Source of the DNA: Polynucleobacter sp. IMCC 30228 | GTDB taxonomy: Bacteria > Pseudomonadota > Gammaproteobacteria > Burkholderiales > Burkholderiaceae | NCBI RefSeq assembly: GCF_021395205.1 | Contig: NZ_JAJVCS010000001.1 | Span: 248,001 to 312,000, forward strand | Direction: 5' to 3' | DNA: 64,000 bases | Shown here: positions 29,484 to 39,532 of the stretch, in pieces | Layout of the letters: every line of letters begins with the position of its first letter | How positions within the stretch are numbered: position 1 is the stretch's first letter | Notes under the pieces: model-generated | Told to the model about the DNA's origin: nothing | The model's input: only the letters and a program-made list of their open reading frames with translations | Databases searched by the model: none | Program-made: the position numbers and the translations under genes

Positions 29484-30107
29484 TTAGCGCGAATATAATT
29501 CGACGATCAAACTTTCATTAATATCACCGCTGATTTCTTCGCGGTCGGGCACTTGCTTAAATGTTCCTTCGAGCTTTGCCGCATCAACTGAAACCCAGCT
29601 AATGACGCCAGTTTGCTGAACCAAATTCAAAGATTCTTGAATGCGGTTTTGCTTCTTCGCTTTTTCACGAATTGAAATTACATCGCCAGGTTTAACCTGA
29701 ATCGATGGAATATTTACTGCACTGCCATTTAACATGACTGCACAATGAGAAACTAATTGGCGTGCTTCGGCGCGTGTTGAGCCAAAGCCCATGCGATAAA
29801 CCACATTATCAAGACGTGACTCTAGTAACTGCAGGAGGGTTTCACCCGTATTACCTTTTCGACGCTCGGCCTCGGCAAAGTAACGACGAAACTGGCGCTC
29901 TAAAACCCCATAAATTCGTTTTACTTTCTGCTTTTCACGTAACTGATTGCCATAATCAGAGGTGCGTGAGCCCGATGTCCGTCCATGCTGACCAGGCTTG
30001 CTATCAAGCTTGCACTTGTCTGACAATGAACGCCGAGCGCTCTTTAAAAATAGGTCGGTTCCTTCCCGACGAGATAACTTGGCCTTAGGGCCTAAATAAC
30101 GTGCCAC
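29484..30107 (-). CDS. rpsD: 30S ribosomal protein S4
   Basis: S4 is a primary 16S rRNA binder and, in E. coli, the repressor of the alpha operon. The 207-aa protein begins [15 protein letters not shown] and lacks the N-terminal zinc cysteines (C-minus form). The S4 RNA-binding domain [15 protein letters not shown] is clear. The start is GTG at 30107 after a GGAAAG Shine-Dalgarno sequence. A 123-bp AT-rich gap separates it from rpsK, with only a 5-bp hairpin noticed. Confidence 0.98.
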   Translation of the reverse strand: MARYLGPKAKLSRREGTDLFLKSARRSLSDKCKLDSKPGQHGRTSGSRTSDYGNQLREKQKVKRIYGVLERQFRRYFAEAERRKGNTGETLLQLLESRLDNVVYRMGFGSTRAEARQLVSHCAVMLNGSAVNIPSIQVKPGDVISIREKAKKQNRIQESLNLVQQTGVISWVSVDAAKLEGTFKQVPDREEISGDINESLIVELYSR

Positions 30108-30230
30108 GATGCTTTCCTTTCTTTGCCGCAGTCTTTCGACCAGCGGTTAGTTCGCTTTAGATTCAAACGAACAGTGGGCTTAAACAATTAAAAAATAAAA
30201 CTTTTAAAAACCAAATAACAACAATAAAAC

Positions 30231-30638
30231 TTAAATACGACGACGCTTAGGCGGGCGACAGCCATTATGCGGCACTGGGGTTACATCCTGAATCTCAGTA
30301 ATTTTGATGCCCAATGAATTTAACGCACGCACAGCAGATTCACGTCCTGGGCCTGGGCCCTTAATTTGTACTTCTAAATTTTTAATCCCACATTCAATCG
30401 CTGCTTTACCTGCTACTTCTGCAGCTACTTGAGCTGCAAACGGGGTTGACTTGCGTGAGCCCTTAAAACCCTGTCCGCCAGAAGTAGCCCAAGATAAGGC
30501 ATTCCCTTGACGATCAGTAATCGTAATAATGGTGTTATTAAAAGATGCGTGCACGTGCGCGATGCCGTCGGCAACGTTCTTTTTTACTTTTTTGCGAGCA
30601 CGCTGAGCGGTTGCTGCTGCGGTTTGTGGTTTTGCCAT
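30231..30638 (-). CDS. rpsK: 30S ribosomal protein S11
   Basis: S11 lines the platform of the small subunit, near the mRNA exit. The 135-aa protein contains [20 protein letters not shown] and ends in [11 protein letters not shown], both family hallmarks. The N-terminus has a short basic Ala/Lys-rich extension. It lies 18 bp after rpsM. Confidence 0.99.
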   Translation of the reverse strand: MAKPQTAAATAQRARKKVKKNVADGIAHVHASFNNTIITITDRQGNALSWATSGGQGFKGSRKSTPFAAQVAAEVAGKAAIECGIKNLEVQIKGPGPGRESAVRALNSLGIKITEIQDVTPVPHNGCRPPKRRRI

Positions 30639-30656
30639 TTCAGTACGCTTTCTTGA

Positions 30657-31022
30657 TTATTTCTTCAGTGCAATGCCAGACTTACGCGGGCCCTTGCGGG
30701 TACGTGCATTCGTCTTGGTACGTTGGCCGCGAACCGGCAAGCCCTTACGATGACGTACGCCACGATAACAGGCTAAGTCCATCAAACGTTTGATGCTCAT
30801 TGTGACTTCACGGCGTAAATCGCCTTCGGTCGTCAATTTGCCAACCTCATCACGGAGCTTTTCTAAATCAGCGTCTGTGAGATCTTTAATTTTTTTATCA
30901 AAAGCAACACCAGTAGTTTGACAAATTTTTCTAGCTTGGGTTGTACCAATGCCATAGATTGCCGTCAAACCAATAACGGTATGTTGATGATTTGGGATAT
31001 TGACCCCAGCGATACGTGCCAT
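30657..31022 (-). CDS. rpsM: 30S ribosomal protein S13
   Basis: S13 sits in the head of the small subunit and forms intersubunit bridges. The 121-aa protein begins [19 protein letters not shown] and ends with the basic [16 protein letters not shown] tail. It is 24 bp downstream of rpmJ, so there is little room for an S4-type leader. Confidence 0.99.
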   Translation of the reverse strand: MARIAGVNIPNHQHTVIGLTAIYGIGTTQARKICQTTGVAFDKKIKDLTDADLEKLRDEVGKLTTEGDLRREVTMSIKRLMDLACYRGVRHRKGLPVRGQRTKTNARTRKGPRKSGIALKK

Positions 31023-31046
31023 GAGATTTCCTCTTTATTAACCGAA

Positions 31047-31163
31047 TCAGCCTTGGCGCTGCTTATGACGTGGATCTGACGAGCAAATCACACGCACAAC
31101 GCGTTTACGCTTAATGACCTTGCAATTTCTGCAAATAACTTTTACGGATGCTAAAACTTTCAT
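31047..31163 (-). CDS. rpmJ: 50S ribosomal protein L36
   Basis: A 38-residue protein found between infA and rpsM by reading the minus strand: ATG at 31163, TGA at 31047-31049. It starts [17 protein letters not shown] and ends HKQRQG. The cysteines C11, C14 and C27 with H32 form the zinc ribbon, so this is the zinc-binding (C-plus) form. L36 binds late in large-subunit assembly. Confidence 0.97.
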   Translation of the reverse strand: MKVLASVKVICRNCKVIKRKRVVRVICSSDPRHKQRQG

Positions 31164-31198
31164 CATTCACCTCTTTAAATATGCTGACTACTTCATCA

Positions 31199-31417
31199 CT
31201 ACTTCGCACGGAAAATAATTCTTGCGCGCGTTAGGTCGTAAGGAGTCATCTCCACCGTTACCTTATCCCCTGGCAGAATGCGGATGTAATGCATACGCAT
31301 CTTCCCTGAAATATGACCCAAAACAACATGCCCGTTTTCCAACTTCACCCGAAACATTGCATTGGGTAAATTTTCTATAATCTCACCCGCCATCTGAATA
31401 ACATCATCTTTAGACAT
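31199..31417 (-). CDS. infA: Translation initiation factor IF-1
   Basis: IF-1 occupies the ribosomal A site during initiation. The 72-aa OB-fold protein shows [21 protein letters not shown] and [21 protein letters not shown]. It sits 2 bp after secY, so it is translationally linked to the translocon gene, and 35 bp before rpmJ. Confidence 0.99.
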   Translation of the reverse strand: MSKDDVIQMAGEIIENLPNAMFRVKLENGHVVLGHISGKMRMHYIRILPGDKVTVEMTPYDLTRARIIFRAK

Positions 31418-31419
31418 AA

Positions 31420-32763
31420 TTACAGTGCGGAGCCCATCTTAAAATTGGCTTTTTTCATTAAAGAGCCATACTGCTGTTGCATCACAAATGATTGCACTTG
31501 CGCCATAAAATCCATGGCAACAACCACAATAATTAATAAAGAGGTACCACCAAAATAAAATGGCACGTTGTACTTCAGTACTAAAAATTCAGGCAATAGG
31601 CAAACTAAAACCATATAGATGGCGCCGCCTAAAGTAAGTCGTACTAATATTTTGTCGATATAGCGAGCGGTTTGTTCGCCTGGGCGAATTCCTGGTACAA
31701 ATGCGCCGCTTTTCTTTAAGTTTTCAGCAGTATCTTTACTATTAAATACGAGTGCTGTATAGAAAAAACAAAAGAAAATAATTGCTGCAGCATAAAGAAT
31801 CGTATAAACCGGCTGACCAGGGGCTAACGTTGCGGCCAAATCTTTCAGGCCGCGACTAAACATATTGCTATTTTCGCCTGAGGTAAACCAACCGGCGATG
31901 GTGGCTGGAAATAAAATAATTGATGAAGCAAAAATAGGGGGAATAACGCCCGCCATATTCAACTTCAGCGGCAGATGCGACGATTGGCCGCCGTAAACTT
32001 TATTGCCTACTTGGCGCTTGGCATAATTGACTAAGATACGCCGTTGACCCCGCTCGACAAAAACCACAAAATACGTTACGCCAATGACAATAGTCACAAT
32101 TAAGATGGCTGACAGAACATTCATTGAACCTGTACGCACTAGCTCGAGCAAGCTACCTAAAGCGCTGGGAAGTCCTGAAACAATGCCACCGAAAATAATA
32201 ATCGAAATACCATTCCCAAGACCACGCTCGGTAATTTGTTCACCAACCCACATCAAAAACATTGTGCCCGTAACCAAAGTAACTACAGTATTTAAGCGAA
32301 ATATCATGCTTGGATCAATGACTAGGCCAGGCTGAGCCTCAAGCGCAACAGAAATTCCGAGGGCTTGAAAAGTTGCTAATAAAACTGTGGCGTAGCGCGT
32401 GTACTGGGTAATTTTTCTCTGCCCTGCTGGACCCTCTTTTTTCATGGCCTCAAGTGAGGGCAGCACAATGGTCATGAGCTGCATAATGATGGAAGCCGAG
32501 ATATACGGCATGATGCCAAGCGCAAATACCGTAAAGCGCGATAACGCACCGCCTGAAAATAAATTAAACATCCCTAAAATGCCATCTTTTTGGCCGGCAA
32601 ATAACTGGGCCAACTGATCAGGATCAATTCCAGGCACGGGAATATGTGCGCCAATGCGATATACCAGTAAAGCGAGCAAAAGGAACACTAAGCGACGACG
32701 TAAGTCACCGAACTTATTGCCCGATTGCGCAATGCTGGAGATAGTAGGTGTCGCGATTGCCAT
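31420..32763 (-). CDS. secY: Protein translocase subunit SecY
   Basis: SecY is the channel of the general secretion pathway in the inner membrane, with SecE and SecG. The 447-aa protein has about ten membrane helices and the conserved [15 protein letters not shown] and [15 protein letters not shown] segments. It follows rplO by 12 bp, the standard spc-operon position. secE, encoding its partner, is at 58913-59290. Confidence 0.99.
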   Translation of the reverse strand: MAIATPTISSIAQSGNKFGDLRRRLVFLLLALLVYRIGAHIPVPGIDPDQLAQLFAGQKDGILGMFNLFSGGALSRFTVFALGIMPYISASIIMQLMTIVLPSLEAMKKEGPAGQRKITQYTRYATVLLATFQALGISVALEAQPGLVIDPSMIFRLNTVVTLVTGTMFLMWVGEQITERGLGNGISIIIFGGIVSGLPSALGSLLELVRTGSMNVLSAILIVTIVIGVTYFVVFVERGQRRILVNYAKRQVGNKVYGGQSSHLPLKLNMAGVIPPIFASSIILFPATIAGWFTSGENSNMFSRGLKDLAATLAPGQPVYTILYAAAIIFFCFFYTALVFNSKDTAENLKKSGAFVPGIRPGEQTARYIDKILVRLTLGGAIYMVLVCLLPEFLVLKYNVPFYFGGTSLLIIVVVAMDFMAQVQSFVMQQQYGSLMKKANFKMGSAL

Positions 32764-32775
32764 GGGATTAGTAAA

Positions 32776-33216
32776 TTAAACTGCTTCCAAAACTTGGCCG
32801 CCAGCCGCTTCAATTGCTGCCTTAGCACCAGCTGTAGCTGTTAAGCCCTTTAAAATAACAGCGCGCTTCAGTTCACCAGTTTTAACGACTTTTACTGCCT
32901 GAATTTGTTCGCCCGCTAAACCATGTTGTCTTAACACCAACAAATCGACCTCGGCTACACCCATTTTTTCTAAATCATTCAGGGTAATTTGGCCAACGTG
33001 GCGACGTGTTAAAGAAACGAAACCGCGTTTTGGCAAACGACGATACATCGGCATTTGACCGCCTTCAAAGCCAACTTTATGAAAACCACCCGAGCGCGAT
33101 TTTTGGCCTTTATGGCCACGACCCGCAGTTTTACCTAAGCCTGAGCCTATGCCACGGCCAACCCGACGACGATTTTTCTTGGCACCAGCTGCAGGTTTAA
33201 TTGTATTAAGTTGCAT
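32776..33216 (-). CDS. rplO: 50S ribosomal protein L15
   Basis: L15 is a late-assembly large-subunit protein. The 146-aa sequence begins [22 protein letters not shown] and contains [17 protein letters not shown], the Gly/Arg-rich extension that threads through 23S rRNA. It lies between rpmD and secY. Confidence 0.99.
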   Translation of the reverse strand: MQLNTIKPAAGAKKNRRRVGRGIGSGLGKTAGRGHKGQKSRSGGFHKVGFEGGQMPMYRRLPKRGFVSLTRRHVGQITLNDLEKMGVAEVDLLVLRQHGLAGEQIQAVKVVKTGELKRAVILKGLTATAGAKAAIEAAGGQVLEAV

Positions 33217-33243
33217 TTTTTTACCTATTTACTTTCTGATCTT

Positions 33244-33438
33244 TTAGCTAATGACCTTGATCAAATAAGAAACCTTATTCATCATGCCGCGCACCGCTGG
33301 GGTATCTTGCAATTCTGAAACTGAATTAATACGGCGCAGCCCTAAGCCACGCACAGTTGCGCGATGGCTTTCACGAGTGCCCACCAAACTGCGCACCAGC
33401 TGCAATTTGACTTTTGGATTGGATTGATTTGTTGTCAT
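33244..33438 (-). CDS. rpmD: 50S ribosomal protein L30
   Basis: A 64-aa large-subunit protein recognisable by [20 protein letters not shown] and [10 protein letters not shown]. The normal family length is about 60 residues. It follows rpsE by 24 bp, in the usual spc-operon order. Confidence 0.98.
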   Translation of the reverse strand: MTTNQSNPKVKLQLVRSLVGTRESHRATVRGLGLRRINSVSELQDTPAVRGMMNKVSYLIKVIS

Positions 33439-33462
33439 AATTAATTCCTATTCTGGATCTGC

Positions 33463-33981
33463 TCAACCAAGAATTTCTTCCACTGATTTACCGCGCTTAG
33501 CGGCAATTTCAGCCGGAGTACTCATCTTGCTTAAACCGTCAATGGTTGCGCGTACCATGTTGTAAGGGTTGGTAGAGCCAATCGACTTAGCAACTACATT
33601 GGTCACGCCCATCACGTCAAAAATAGCGCGCATTGGACCACCAGCAATCACTCCCGTACCTTCTTTAGCGGGCGACATTAAGACTCGTGAGGCGCCATGT
33701 TGGCCAATAACCGAGTGCTGTAAGGTACCCTTACGAAGGGGTACCTTAATCATTTTGCGACGCGCTTCATCCATCGCCTTTTGAACAGCGACTGGGACTT
33801 CTTTTGATTTACCTTTGCCCATACCAATTCGGCCATCACCGTCACCAACTACAGTTAATGCGGCAAAACCCAGAATCCGCCCGCCTTTAACTACCTTAGT
33901 AACGCGATTAACTGCAATCATCTTTTCGCGAAGACCATCATCGCGTTCTTCAGATTGCATTTTGGTTTGCATTTTTGCCAT
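33463..33981 (-). CDS. rpsE: 30S ribosomal protein S5
   Basis: S5 helps maintain decoding fidelity and mRNA unwinding. From the ATG at 33981 the protein has 172 residues, beginning [21 protein letters not shown] frame starting with TTG six codons earlier exists, but the AGGA Shine-Dalgarno sits correctly only for this ATG. The RNA-binding segment [20 protein letters not shown] is intact. No known spectinomycin-resistance deletion was noticed in the loop region. Confidence 0.97.
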   Translation of the reverse strand: MAKMQTKMQSEERDDGLREKMIAVNRVTKVVKGGRILGFAALTVVGDGDGRIGMGKGKSKEVPVAVQKAMDEARRKMIKVPLRKGTLQHSVIGQHGASRVLMSPAKEGTGVIAGGPMRAIFDVMGVTNVVAKSIGSTNPYNMVRATIDGLSKMSTPAEIAAKRGKSVEEILG

Positions 33982-34002
33982 GTTTTTTCCTAAACCCAAT
34001 AA

Positions 34003-34356
34003 TTAGAACTTGAGGCCGGCTTCGCGTGCTGCCTCAGCCAATGCCTTAATTCGTCCGTGATAACGGTGACCAGAGCGATCAAATGCCACATCGACAATGC
34101 CGGCCTTAACCGCACGCTCAGCAATTAATTTGCCAATTTGTTGCGCTGCTGCACTGTTGCCGCCATTTTTAAGCGCCTGGCGTAAATCTTTTTCCATTGT
34201 TGAGGCAGCCGCTAGCACCTTAGTGCCACAGGGGCTATACACTTGCGCAGAAATGTGCGCGTTACTGCGAATCACTGTAAGGCGATTAGCAATCTGCTCT
34301 GCAATTCGAATACGCGTTTGGCGTGCACGCCGTTGTCTTGATTCGTCTTTATTCAT
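34003..34356 (-). CDS. rplR: 50S ribosomal protein L18
   Basis: L18 binds 5S rRNA with L5 and L25. The 117-aa protein begins [18 protein letters not shown] and ends [20 protein letters not shown], typical of the family. It lies between rplF (12-bp gap) and rpsE. Confidence 0.99.
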   Translation of the reverse strand: MNKDESRQRRARQTRIRIAEQIANRLTVIRSNAHISAQVYSPCGTKVLAAASTMEKDLRQALKNGGNSAAAQQIGKLIAERAVKAGIVDVAFDRSGHRYHGRIKALAEAAREAGLKF

Positions 34357-34368
34357 AGATGATCTCGC

Positions 34369-34902
34369 TTACTTCTTCTTAGTTTCTTTCAGATGAACTA
34401 CTTCGTCGACATAGCGTACGCCTTTGCCTTTATAGGGCTCGGGTGAACGATACGCACGCACTTCAGCAGCAACCTGACCAACTTGTTGCTTGCTGGCGCC
34501 TTTAATGATAATTTCCGTTTGCGACGGAGTTTCTGCTTTTACGCCTTTTGGCAGGTTATAAATAATGTCGTGCGAGAAACCCAATTGCAATTTTAGGGCG
34601 TCGCCCTGAGCTTGCGCGCGATAGCCTACGCCAACCAAACTCAATTTACGCTCAAAGCCTTGTGTGACACCCAGCAACATATTGTTCACCAAAGCACGAG
34701 TCGTGCCTGACAATGCGCCTGCTTCTGGTGAGCTATCTTTTAACTCAACGATAATCATTCCGTCGGCCTGCTGCAAACCAATAGAGGGATGTAAATTGTG
34801 CGTCAAGGTTCCCAGTGGGCCTTTAACCGTCACCAAAGCGCCACTAATATTAATTTCTGCGCCCTTAGGCACTGGAATGGGGGATTTACCGACTCTAGAC
34901 AT
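34369..34902 (-). CDS. rplF: 50S ribosomal protein L6
   Basis: L6 binds near the sarcin-ricin loop. The 177-aa protein starts [16 protein letters not shown] and has the C-terminal signature [16 protein letters not shown]. Two repeated beta domains are of normal length. It is 10 bp after rpsH. Confidence 0.99.
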   Translation of the reverse strand: MSRVGKSPIPVPKGAEINISGALVTVKGPLGTLTHNLHPSIGLQQADGMIIVELKDSSPEAGALSGTTRALVNNMLLGVTQGFERKLSLVGVGYRAQAQGDALKLQLGFSHDIIYNLPKGVKAETPSQTEIIIKGASKQQVGQVAAEVRAYRSPEPYKGKGVRYVDEVVHLKETKKK

Positions 34903-34912
34903 AAAGATCTCC

Positions 34913-35308
34913 TTAGGCGATATAGCAAATAACTTCGCCGCCCACGCCGGTAGCGCGTGCTTTGCGATCAGTCATTACGCCTTGCGGGGTCGAAATAATT
35001 GCCACTCCCAAACCATTCATTACTTCAGGAATGTCATGGCGCCCTTTGTAGATGCGCAAACTCGGAGTTGATACTCGGTCAATACGCTCGATGACAGGAC
35101 GGCCTGCATAATATTTAAGTTCAATTTTTAGCACTGGCTTAGCTGCTTCGCCTTGAATTTCAAAACCATCGATATAGCCTTCATCTTGCAAGACTCTAGC
35201 AATGGAAACTTTAATTTTTGATGACGGCATAGTAACGTTTGGTTTTTGCACCGCTTGCGCGTTGCGAATCCTTGTTAACATGTCGGCGATTGGATCGCTG
35301 ATGCTCAT
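34913..35308 (-). CDS. rpsH: 30S ribosomal protein S8
   Basis: S8 binds helix 21 of 16S rRNA and in E. coli represses the spc operon through a site in rplE mRNA. The 131-aa protein begins [18 protein letters not shown] and ends [12 protein letters not shown], both family signatures. It lies between rpsN and rplF. Confidence 0.99.
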   Translation of the reverse strand: MSISDPIADMLTRIRNAQAVQKPNVTMPSSKIKVSIARVLQDEGYIDGFEIQGEAAKPVLKIELKYYAGRPVIERIDRVSTPSLRIYKGRHDIPEVMNGLGVAIISTPQGVMTDRKARATGVGGEVICYIA

Positions 35309-35333
35309 AAGTTCTCCTGAATTCTTTCGCCGC

Positions 35334-35639
35334 TTACCAGCTGGCCTTGGTTAAACCGGGGATCTCGCCACGAAAAGCGATCTCACGAATTTTGCCGCGC
35401 GCCAAACCAAACTTTCGGAATGTGCCGCGTGGCCGACCGGTTAATGAACAACGATTTCGTTGACGAATCGGGCTTGCATTTCTGGGTAGGGCTTGCATCT
35501 TTAAGCGAGCTTCGTAGCGCTCTTCATCGCTTCTTGAAGTATCTGCGATGATGGCTTTAAGTTCGGCGCGCTTTACCGCATATTTTTCAGCACATTTAAT
35601 GCGCTTTTTTTCGCGCTCAATCAGGGACATTTTTGCCAC
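35334..35639 (-). CDS. rpsN: 30S ribosomal protein S14, zinc-free form
   Basis: The 101-aa long form of S14 lacks the CxxC zinc motifs of short S14. The core [20 protein letters not shown] is conserved. The start is GTG at 35639, supported by an AGAGG Shine-Dalgarno sequence and by the family N-terminus [11 protein letters not shown]; an ATG three codons later is the alternative. It lies 9 bp after rplE. Confidence 0.98.
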   Translation of the reverse strand: MAKMSLIEREKKRIKCAEKYAVKRAELKAIIADTSRSDEERYEARLKMQALPRNASPIRQRNRCSLTGRPRGTFRKFGLARGKIREIAFRGEIPGLTKASW

Positions 35640-35648
35640 GTTAACCTC

Positions 35649-36191
35649 TTAATTGCGGAAAGGAAATTTAAACGCTGCCAAGAGTGCTTTCGCTTCCTCA
35701 TCAGTTTTGGCAGTAGTAGTAATGCTTACATTGAGACCACGCAGGGAATCAATTTTGTCGTACTCAATTTCGGGGAAAATAATTTGTTCTTTCACACCGA
35801 TGTTGTAATTACCGCGACCGTCAAAAGCCTTACCTGAGATACCGCGGAAGTCGCGAACTCGGGGTAATGCGACGGTGACGAAGCGATCTAAAAACTCATA
35901 CATCTTTGCGCCACGCAAAGTTACCATGGCGCCAATGGGATAACCTTGACGAATTTTAAAACCGGCAATGGCTTTGCGTGCCTTGGTAACAACTGGTTTT
36001 TGACCGGCAACTTTAGTTAGGTCGCTAACGGCATTTTCAATAATTTTCTTATCGTTTACTGCTTCACCTAAACCCATGTTAAGCGTAATTTTGGTCACAC
36101 GTGGCACTTGCATTACCGACTTATAGCCAAACTTCGCCATTAAGTCAGTAACCACTTTATTTTTGTAATGTTCTTGAAAACGGGTGCTCAT
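35649..36191 (-). CDS. rplE: 50S ribosomal protein L5
   Basis: L5 binds 5S rRNA and contacts the P-site tRNA. The 180-aa protein begins [20 protein letters not shown] and shows [12 protein letters not shown] and [18 protein letters not shown]. It follows rplX by 16 bp. In E. coli the rplX-rplE junction carries the S8 repressor site; I could not establish one here by eye. Confidence 0.99.
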   Translation of the reverse strand: MSTRFQEHYKNKVVTDLMAKFGYKSVMQVPRVTKITLNMGLGEAVNDKKIIENAVSDLTKVAGQKPVVTKARKAIAGFKIRQGYPIGAMVTLRGAKMYEFLDRFVTVALPRVRDFRGISGKAFDGRGNYNIGVKEQIIFPEIEYDKIDSLRGLNVSITTTAKTDEEAKALLAAFKFPFRN

Positions 36192-36207
36192 AATATCTCC
36201 AAATTCC

Positions 36208-36516
36208 TTAAGCGCTTAAGCTTGTGCCAGTGGTTTTCAAATAGCGGACCTTTTTGCCATCAGCCAGCTTAATACCCACGCGTGATGCTTTGCCGTTGCT
36301 ATCAAGCAATGCAACATTGGAGATGTGGATAGGCATGACTTTGTCAATCATTCCACCCGTAACACCTGCGGCAGGATTTGGTTTGGTCGCCTTTTTGTAG
36401 ATGTTGACACCTTCTACCACAAGCTTTTCTGCCAGCACGGTTGTCACTGTGCCGGTTTTACCTTTATCTCGACCCGTTAATACCACCACCGAATCACCTT
36501 TACGAATTTTTTTCAT
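36208..36516 (-). CDS. rplX: 50S ribosomal protein L24
   Basis: L24 starts large-subunit assembly and lies at the tunnel exit. The 102-aa protein has a KOW motif, [18 protein letters not shown], and [15 protein letters not shown]. It follows rplN by 22 bp. Confidence 0.99.
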   Translation of the reverse strand: MKKIRKGDSVVVLTGRDKGKTGTVTTVLAEKLVVEGVNIYKKATKPNPAAGVTGGMIDKVMPIHISNVALLDSNGKASRVGIKLADGKKVRYLKTTGTSLSA

Positions 36517-36538
36517 ATCAGCCTCTTAAATCTCTGCT

Positions 36539-36907
36539 TTAAATAACTTCTGGAGCAAGCGAAACAATTTTCATAAACTTCTCGGTGCGTAATTCGCGCG
36601 TTACTGGTCCGAAAATACGGGTGCCGATTGGCTCTAATTTAGCGTTCAATAGCACCGCTGCATTTTCATCAAACTTAATGAGGGATCCGTCTGGGCGCCG
36701 CACGCCTTTGGCTGTACGTACGACCACAGCATTATAAATATCGCCTTTTTTAACGCGGCCACGTGGTGCAGCAGACTTCACGCTGACTTTAATGACATCG
36801 CCAATATTGGCATAGCGTCGTTTAGACCCACCCAATACTTTGATGCATAACACTTCACTGGCGCCTGTATTGTCGGCAACCTGCAATCTACTTTCGGTCT
36901 GAATCAT
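36539..36907 (-). CDS. rplN: 50S ribosomal protein L14
   Basis: L14 forms an intersubunit bridge with 16S rRNA. From the ATG at 36907 the protein has 122 residues, starting [16 protein letters not shown], the standard family length. A longer frame to 36979 adds 24 unrelated residues that are leader sequence and was rejected. The gene has its own promoter 134 bases upstream and a long 5' leader. Confidence 0.98.
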   Translation of the reverse strand: MIQTESRLQVADNTGASEVLCIKVLGGSKRRYANIGDVIKVSVKSAAPRGRVKKGDIYNAVVVRTAKGVRRPDGSLIKFDENAAVLLNAKLEPIGTRIFGPVTRELRTEKFMKIVSLAPEVI

Positions 36908-37007
36908 TTTTAATCCCCAACTTATTGGCCAAAGGCAAACAGTCTTGGTTCCGTCTAAGGGCTCTGGCAGAACAGCCAAAACCCGGAATTAATGAAAATA
37001 CACTCTC

Positions 37008-37028
37008 GTTTACTGCATTGTTTACTGC
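37008..37028. repeat. Direct repeat in the rplN leader
   Basis: Two perfect 9-bp copies of GTTTACTGC occur at 37008-37016 and 37020-37028, a 12-bp period, just downstream of the predicted rplN transcription start. Their function, if any, is unknown. Confidence 0.45.
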
Positions 37029-37040
37029 GAAAAGCCCATG

Positions 37041-37069
37041 ATTCTATAACGAATTATGGGGTCTGGCAA
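37041..37069 (-). promoter_or_regulatory. Internal promoter ahead of rplN
   Basis: On the minus strand TTGCCA (37064-37069) and TAGAAT (37041-37046) are separated by 17 bp. The bases after the -10 box, CATGGGCTTTTC, are almost identical to those after the rplC promoter (CATAGGCTTTTC). It lies between rpsQ and rplN and would split the S10 and spc transcription units. Confidence 0.78.
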
Positions 37070-37100
37070 GCAAATTCCCCTTATAACCCTGGAATATTCC

Positions 37101-37370
37101 TTAAATACCTCTTGAAGCCTCAACCAACCGTGTAACTACCCATGATTTCGTACGTGAAATAGGGCGGGACTCGGCAATTTCAACGGTGTCGCCCATTTTG
37201 TACTGACCAGCTTCATCATGCGCGTGGTATTTCTTAGAATGGCCAACATATTTGCCATACAAGGCGTGCTTAACTTGACGCTCAACCAACACTGTCACGG
37301 TTTTTTGCATTTTGTCGCTTACCACTCGTCCAATTAAAGTGCGGCGTAAGGGTGTAGAAGTTTCTGTCAT
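37101..37370 (-). CDS. rpsQ: 30S ribosomal protein S17
   Basis: S17 binds the 5' domain of 16S rRNA early in assembly. The 89-aa protein contains [20 protein letters not shown] and [18 protein letters not shown]. It is the last gene before the internal rplN promoter and lies 9 bp after rpmC. Confidence 0.99.
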   Translation of the reverse strand: MTETSTPLRRTLIGRVVSDKMQKTVTVLVERQVKHALYGKYVGHSKKYHAHDEAGQYKMGDTVEIAESRPISRTKSWVVTRLVEASRGI

Positions 37371-37379
37371 ATGCCCACC

Positions 37380-37574
37380 TTATTTCTGTACAGTTTTTTG
37401 GGTAATAAAGGTTTTTACGCGTGCGATGTCGCGCTTGACCTTACCCAATTGACTGGTATTTTGAAGTTGTTGAGTGCCTTTTTGCATGCGCAGCTTGAAG
37501 CTGGCTTTGAGCAATTCTGAAAGTTCGCTATTTAAAGCACCCAGATCTTTTGTTTGTAAGTCTTTATTTGTCAT
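37380..37574 (-). CDS. rpmC: 50S ribosomal protein L29
   Basis: L29 lies at the tunnel exit, near the trigger factor and SRP docking site. The 64-aa protein is all-helical, with the family motif [19 protein letters not shown]. An in-frame ATG two codons earlier (37580) is possible, but the AGG Shine-Dalgarno has better spacing for 37574. Confidence 0.96.
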   Translation of the reverse strand: MTNKDLQTKDLGALNSELSELLKASFKLRMQKGTQQLQNTSQLGKVKRDIARVKTFITQKTVQK

Positions 37575-37588
37575 ATTCATCTACCTAA

Positions 37589-38002
37589 TTAGCCCAGATG
37601 GCGAATTACGAAGGTGGTTTGGAGTGGCAATTTAGCTGCAGCCAGCTTAAAAGCTTCGCGCGCCAATGCCTCATCAACACCATCCATCTCGTATAAAACC
37701 TTACCTGGCTGAATTTCTGCCACGTAATACTCAGGATTACCTTTGCCGTTACCCATACGTACTTCAGCAGGTTTTTGTGAAATAGGCTTATCGGGGAAAA
37801 TACGAATCCAAATTCGACCGCCACGCTTAATGTGGCGCGTCATGGCTCGTCTTGCTGATTCAATTTGGCGGGCAGTTAAACGCCCGCGACCCACAGCCTT
37901 TAAGCCAAAATCGCCAAATGATACAGAGCTACCACGAGTAGCAACGCCTGTATTACGGCCTTTTTGCTCTTTACGAAATTTGCGACGCTTAGGTTGTAAC
38001 AT
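37589..38002 (-). CDS. rplP: 50S ribosomal protein L16
   Basis: L16 shapes the A-site tRNA corridor. The 137-aa protein starts [17 protein letters not shown] and contains [20 protein letters not shown] and [20 protein letters not shown]. It lies 2 bp after rpsC, so translation of the two is coupled. Confidence 0.99.
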   Translation of the reverse strand: MLQPKRRKFRKEQKGRNTGVATRGSSVSFGDFGLKAVGRGRLTARQIESARRAMTRHIKRGGRIWIRIFPDKPISQKPAEVRMGNGKGNPEYYVAEIQPGKVLYEMDGVDEALAREAFKLAAAKLPLQTTFVIRHLG

Positions 38003-38004
38003 AC

Positions 38005-38880
38005 TTAATCTCCTGACTTCTTCGTATCAGCAGCAGGGGTTGCGTTTTCTGCAGCACCCACTTCAACTGCTTTACGTACCCGCTTCACAAGGGGCTTAGT
38101 TGTTACTTTTGGTTTGTCATCTGCTGCTACTGCCGCCTTATCGCCAGCTGGACCACGACGTGCAGTTTTGGCAGGAGCGCGACGGGATTTTTTATCATCA
38201 ACACTAGGCTCAATGGCTGGCGCACTGGCTACGGGTGGCGCTTCAGCACCACGGCCCAAGGTATCGCCCTTATAAACCCAAACTTTTACGCCAATGATGC
38301 CGTAAGTAGTTTCTGCTTCCGAGGTCGCGTAATCAATGTCGGCCTTCAAGGTATGCAATGGCACGCGGCCCTCACGGTACCATTCGCGGCGCGCAATTTC
38401 TGCACCATTTAAACGACCTGAAGACATAATTTTGATGCCTTGAGCACCCAAACGCATTGCGCTTTGCATGGCACGCTTCATTGCCCTACGGAACATGATG
38501 CGTTTTTCAAGTTGTTGTGTGATCGAATCTGCAATTAACTGCGCATCCACTTCTGGCTTACGAATTTCTTCAATATTGACATGCACAGGAACGCCCATAC
38601 GCTTTTGTAATTCGCGGCGAAGCACTTCAATATCTTCGCCCTTCTTGCCAATAACAACACCTGGGCGTGAACTATAAATTGTGATCCGCGCATTTTTTGC
38701 AGGGCGCTCAATAATGACTTTACTAACGGATGCATTCTTTAATTTCTTTTTGAGATAAAGACGAACATCAACGTCTTCTTTCAGCATCTTGGCAAAATCG
38801 GTATTGTTAGCATACCAACGTGAAGTCCAATTCTTGGTTACCGAGAGTCGGAATCCAGTGGGATTTATTTTTTGGCCCAT
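38005..38880 (-). CDS. rpsC: 30S ribosomal protein S3 with long C-terminal tail
   Basis: S3 forms part of the mRNA entry tunnel and helicase. The core (residues 1-210) shows [12 protein letters not shown] and the KH-domain motif [14 protein letters not shown]. The protein has 291 residues against 233 in E. coli. The extra C-terminal part (about 211-291) is rich in Ala, Lys, Pro and Asp, of low complexity and probably disordered. Betaproteobacterial S3 proteins often carry such tails, and this one is long. Its function is unknown. Confidence 0.98.
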   Translation of the reverse strand: MGQKINPTGFRLSVTKNWTSRWYANNTDFAKMLKEDVDVRLYLKKKLKNASVSKVIIERPAKNARITIYSSRPGVVIGKKGEDIEVLRRELQKRMGVPVHVNIEEIRKPEVDAQLIADSITQQLEKRIMFRRAMKRAMQSAMRLGAQGIKIMSSGRLNGAEIARREWYREGRVPLHTLKADIDYATSEAETTYGIIGVKVWVYKGDTLGRGAEAPPVASAPAIEPSVDDKKSRRAPAKTARRGPAGDKAAVAADDKPKVTTKPLVKRVRKAVEVGAAENATPAADTKKSGD

Positions 38881-38888
38881 AACTTTCC

Positions 38889-39218
38889 TTAATTACTCAG
38901 GGTCACACAAATGTGACAAGTTTGTTTTTCAATTTGATTACCACGGCCCTTAGCGCGCGCAGTAAAACGTTTTAATGACGTTGCTTTATCGACAATGATG
39001 GTGGCTACTTTGAGCTCATCAATATCGGCACCTTTATTGTGCTCAGCATTTGCGATCGCCGATTCAACTACTTTTTTAACAATAAAAGCTGCCTTCTTTG
39101 GGCTGAAATTTAAAATATGCATTGCGCGAGCAATTGGCAAACCACGAATTTGATCGGCGACCAAACGCGTTTTTTGTGCCGAAATACGGGCGCTTTTATG
39201 AGTTGCTTTCACTTCCAT
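38889..39218 (-). CDS. rplV: 50S ribosomal protein L22
   Basis: L22 reaches into the exit tunnel near the macrolide site. From the ATG at 39218 the protein has 109 residues and starts [20 protein letters not shown]. Three consecutive ATGs (39224, 39221, 39218) follow an AAGGGG Shine-Dalgarno sequence; only the third has normal spacing. No insertion or deletion of the macrolide-resistance type is apparent in the loop. Confidence 0.97.
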   Translation of the reverse strand: MEVKATHKSARISAQKTRLVADQIRGLPIARAMHILNFSPKKAAFIVKKVVESAIANAEHNKGADIDELKVATIIVDKATSLKRFTARAKGRGNQIEKQTCHICVTLSN

Positions 39219-39228
39219 CATCATCCCC

Positions 39229-39507
39229 TTACTTCTTCACAACTTTCTTATCGGCCGAGTGACCTTTGAAAGTACGGGTCAAGGCAAACTCACCTAGCTT
39301 ATGACCCACCATGTTTTCTGATACGTAGACTGGCACATGCTGACGTCCGTTATGCACAGCTAACGTCAAGCCAATGAAGTCTGGCAATATTGTGGAACGG
39401 CGCGACCAAGTTTTGATCGGCTTTTTATCTTTATTGGCCTGTGCAACTTCAACTTTTTTTACCAAGCTGGCATCACAAAATGGGCCTTTTTTCGCGGAAC
39501 GTGTCAT
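39229..39507 (-). CDS. rpsS: 30S ribosomal protein S19
   Basis: S19 lies in the head of the small subunit. The 92-aa protein begins [18 protein letters not shown] and has [19 protein letters not shown]. It is followed 10 bp later by rplV, in standard S10-operon order. Confidence 0.99.
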   Translation of the reverse strand: MTRSAKKGPFCDASLVKKVEVAQANKDKKPIKTWSRRSTILPDFIGLTLAVHNGRQHVPVYVSENMVGHKLGEFALTRTFKGHSADKKVVKK

Positions 39508-39532
39508 GTATTTTTCCTTAATCGCTTAGTCA

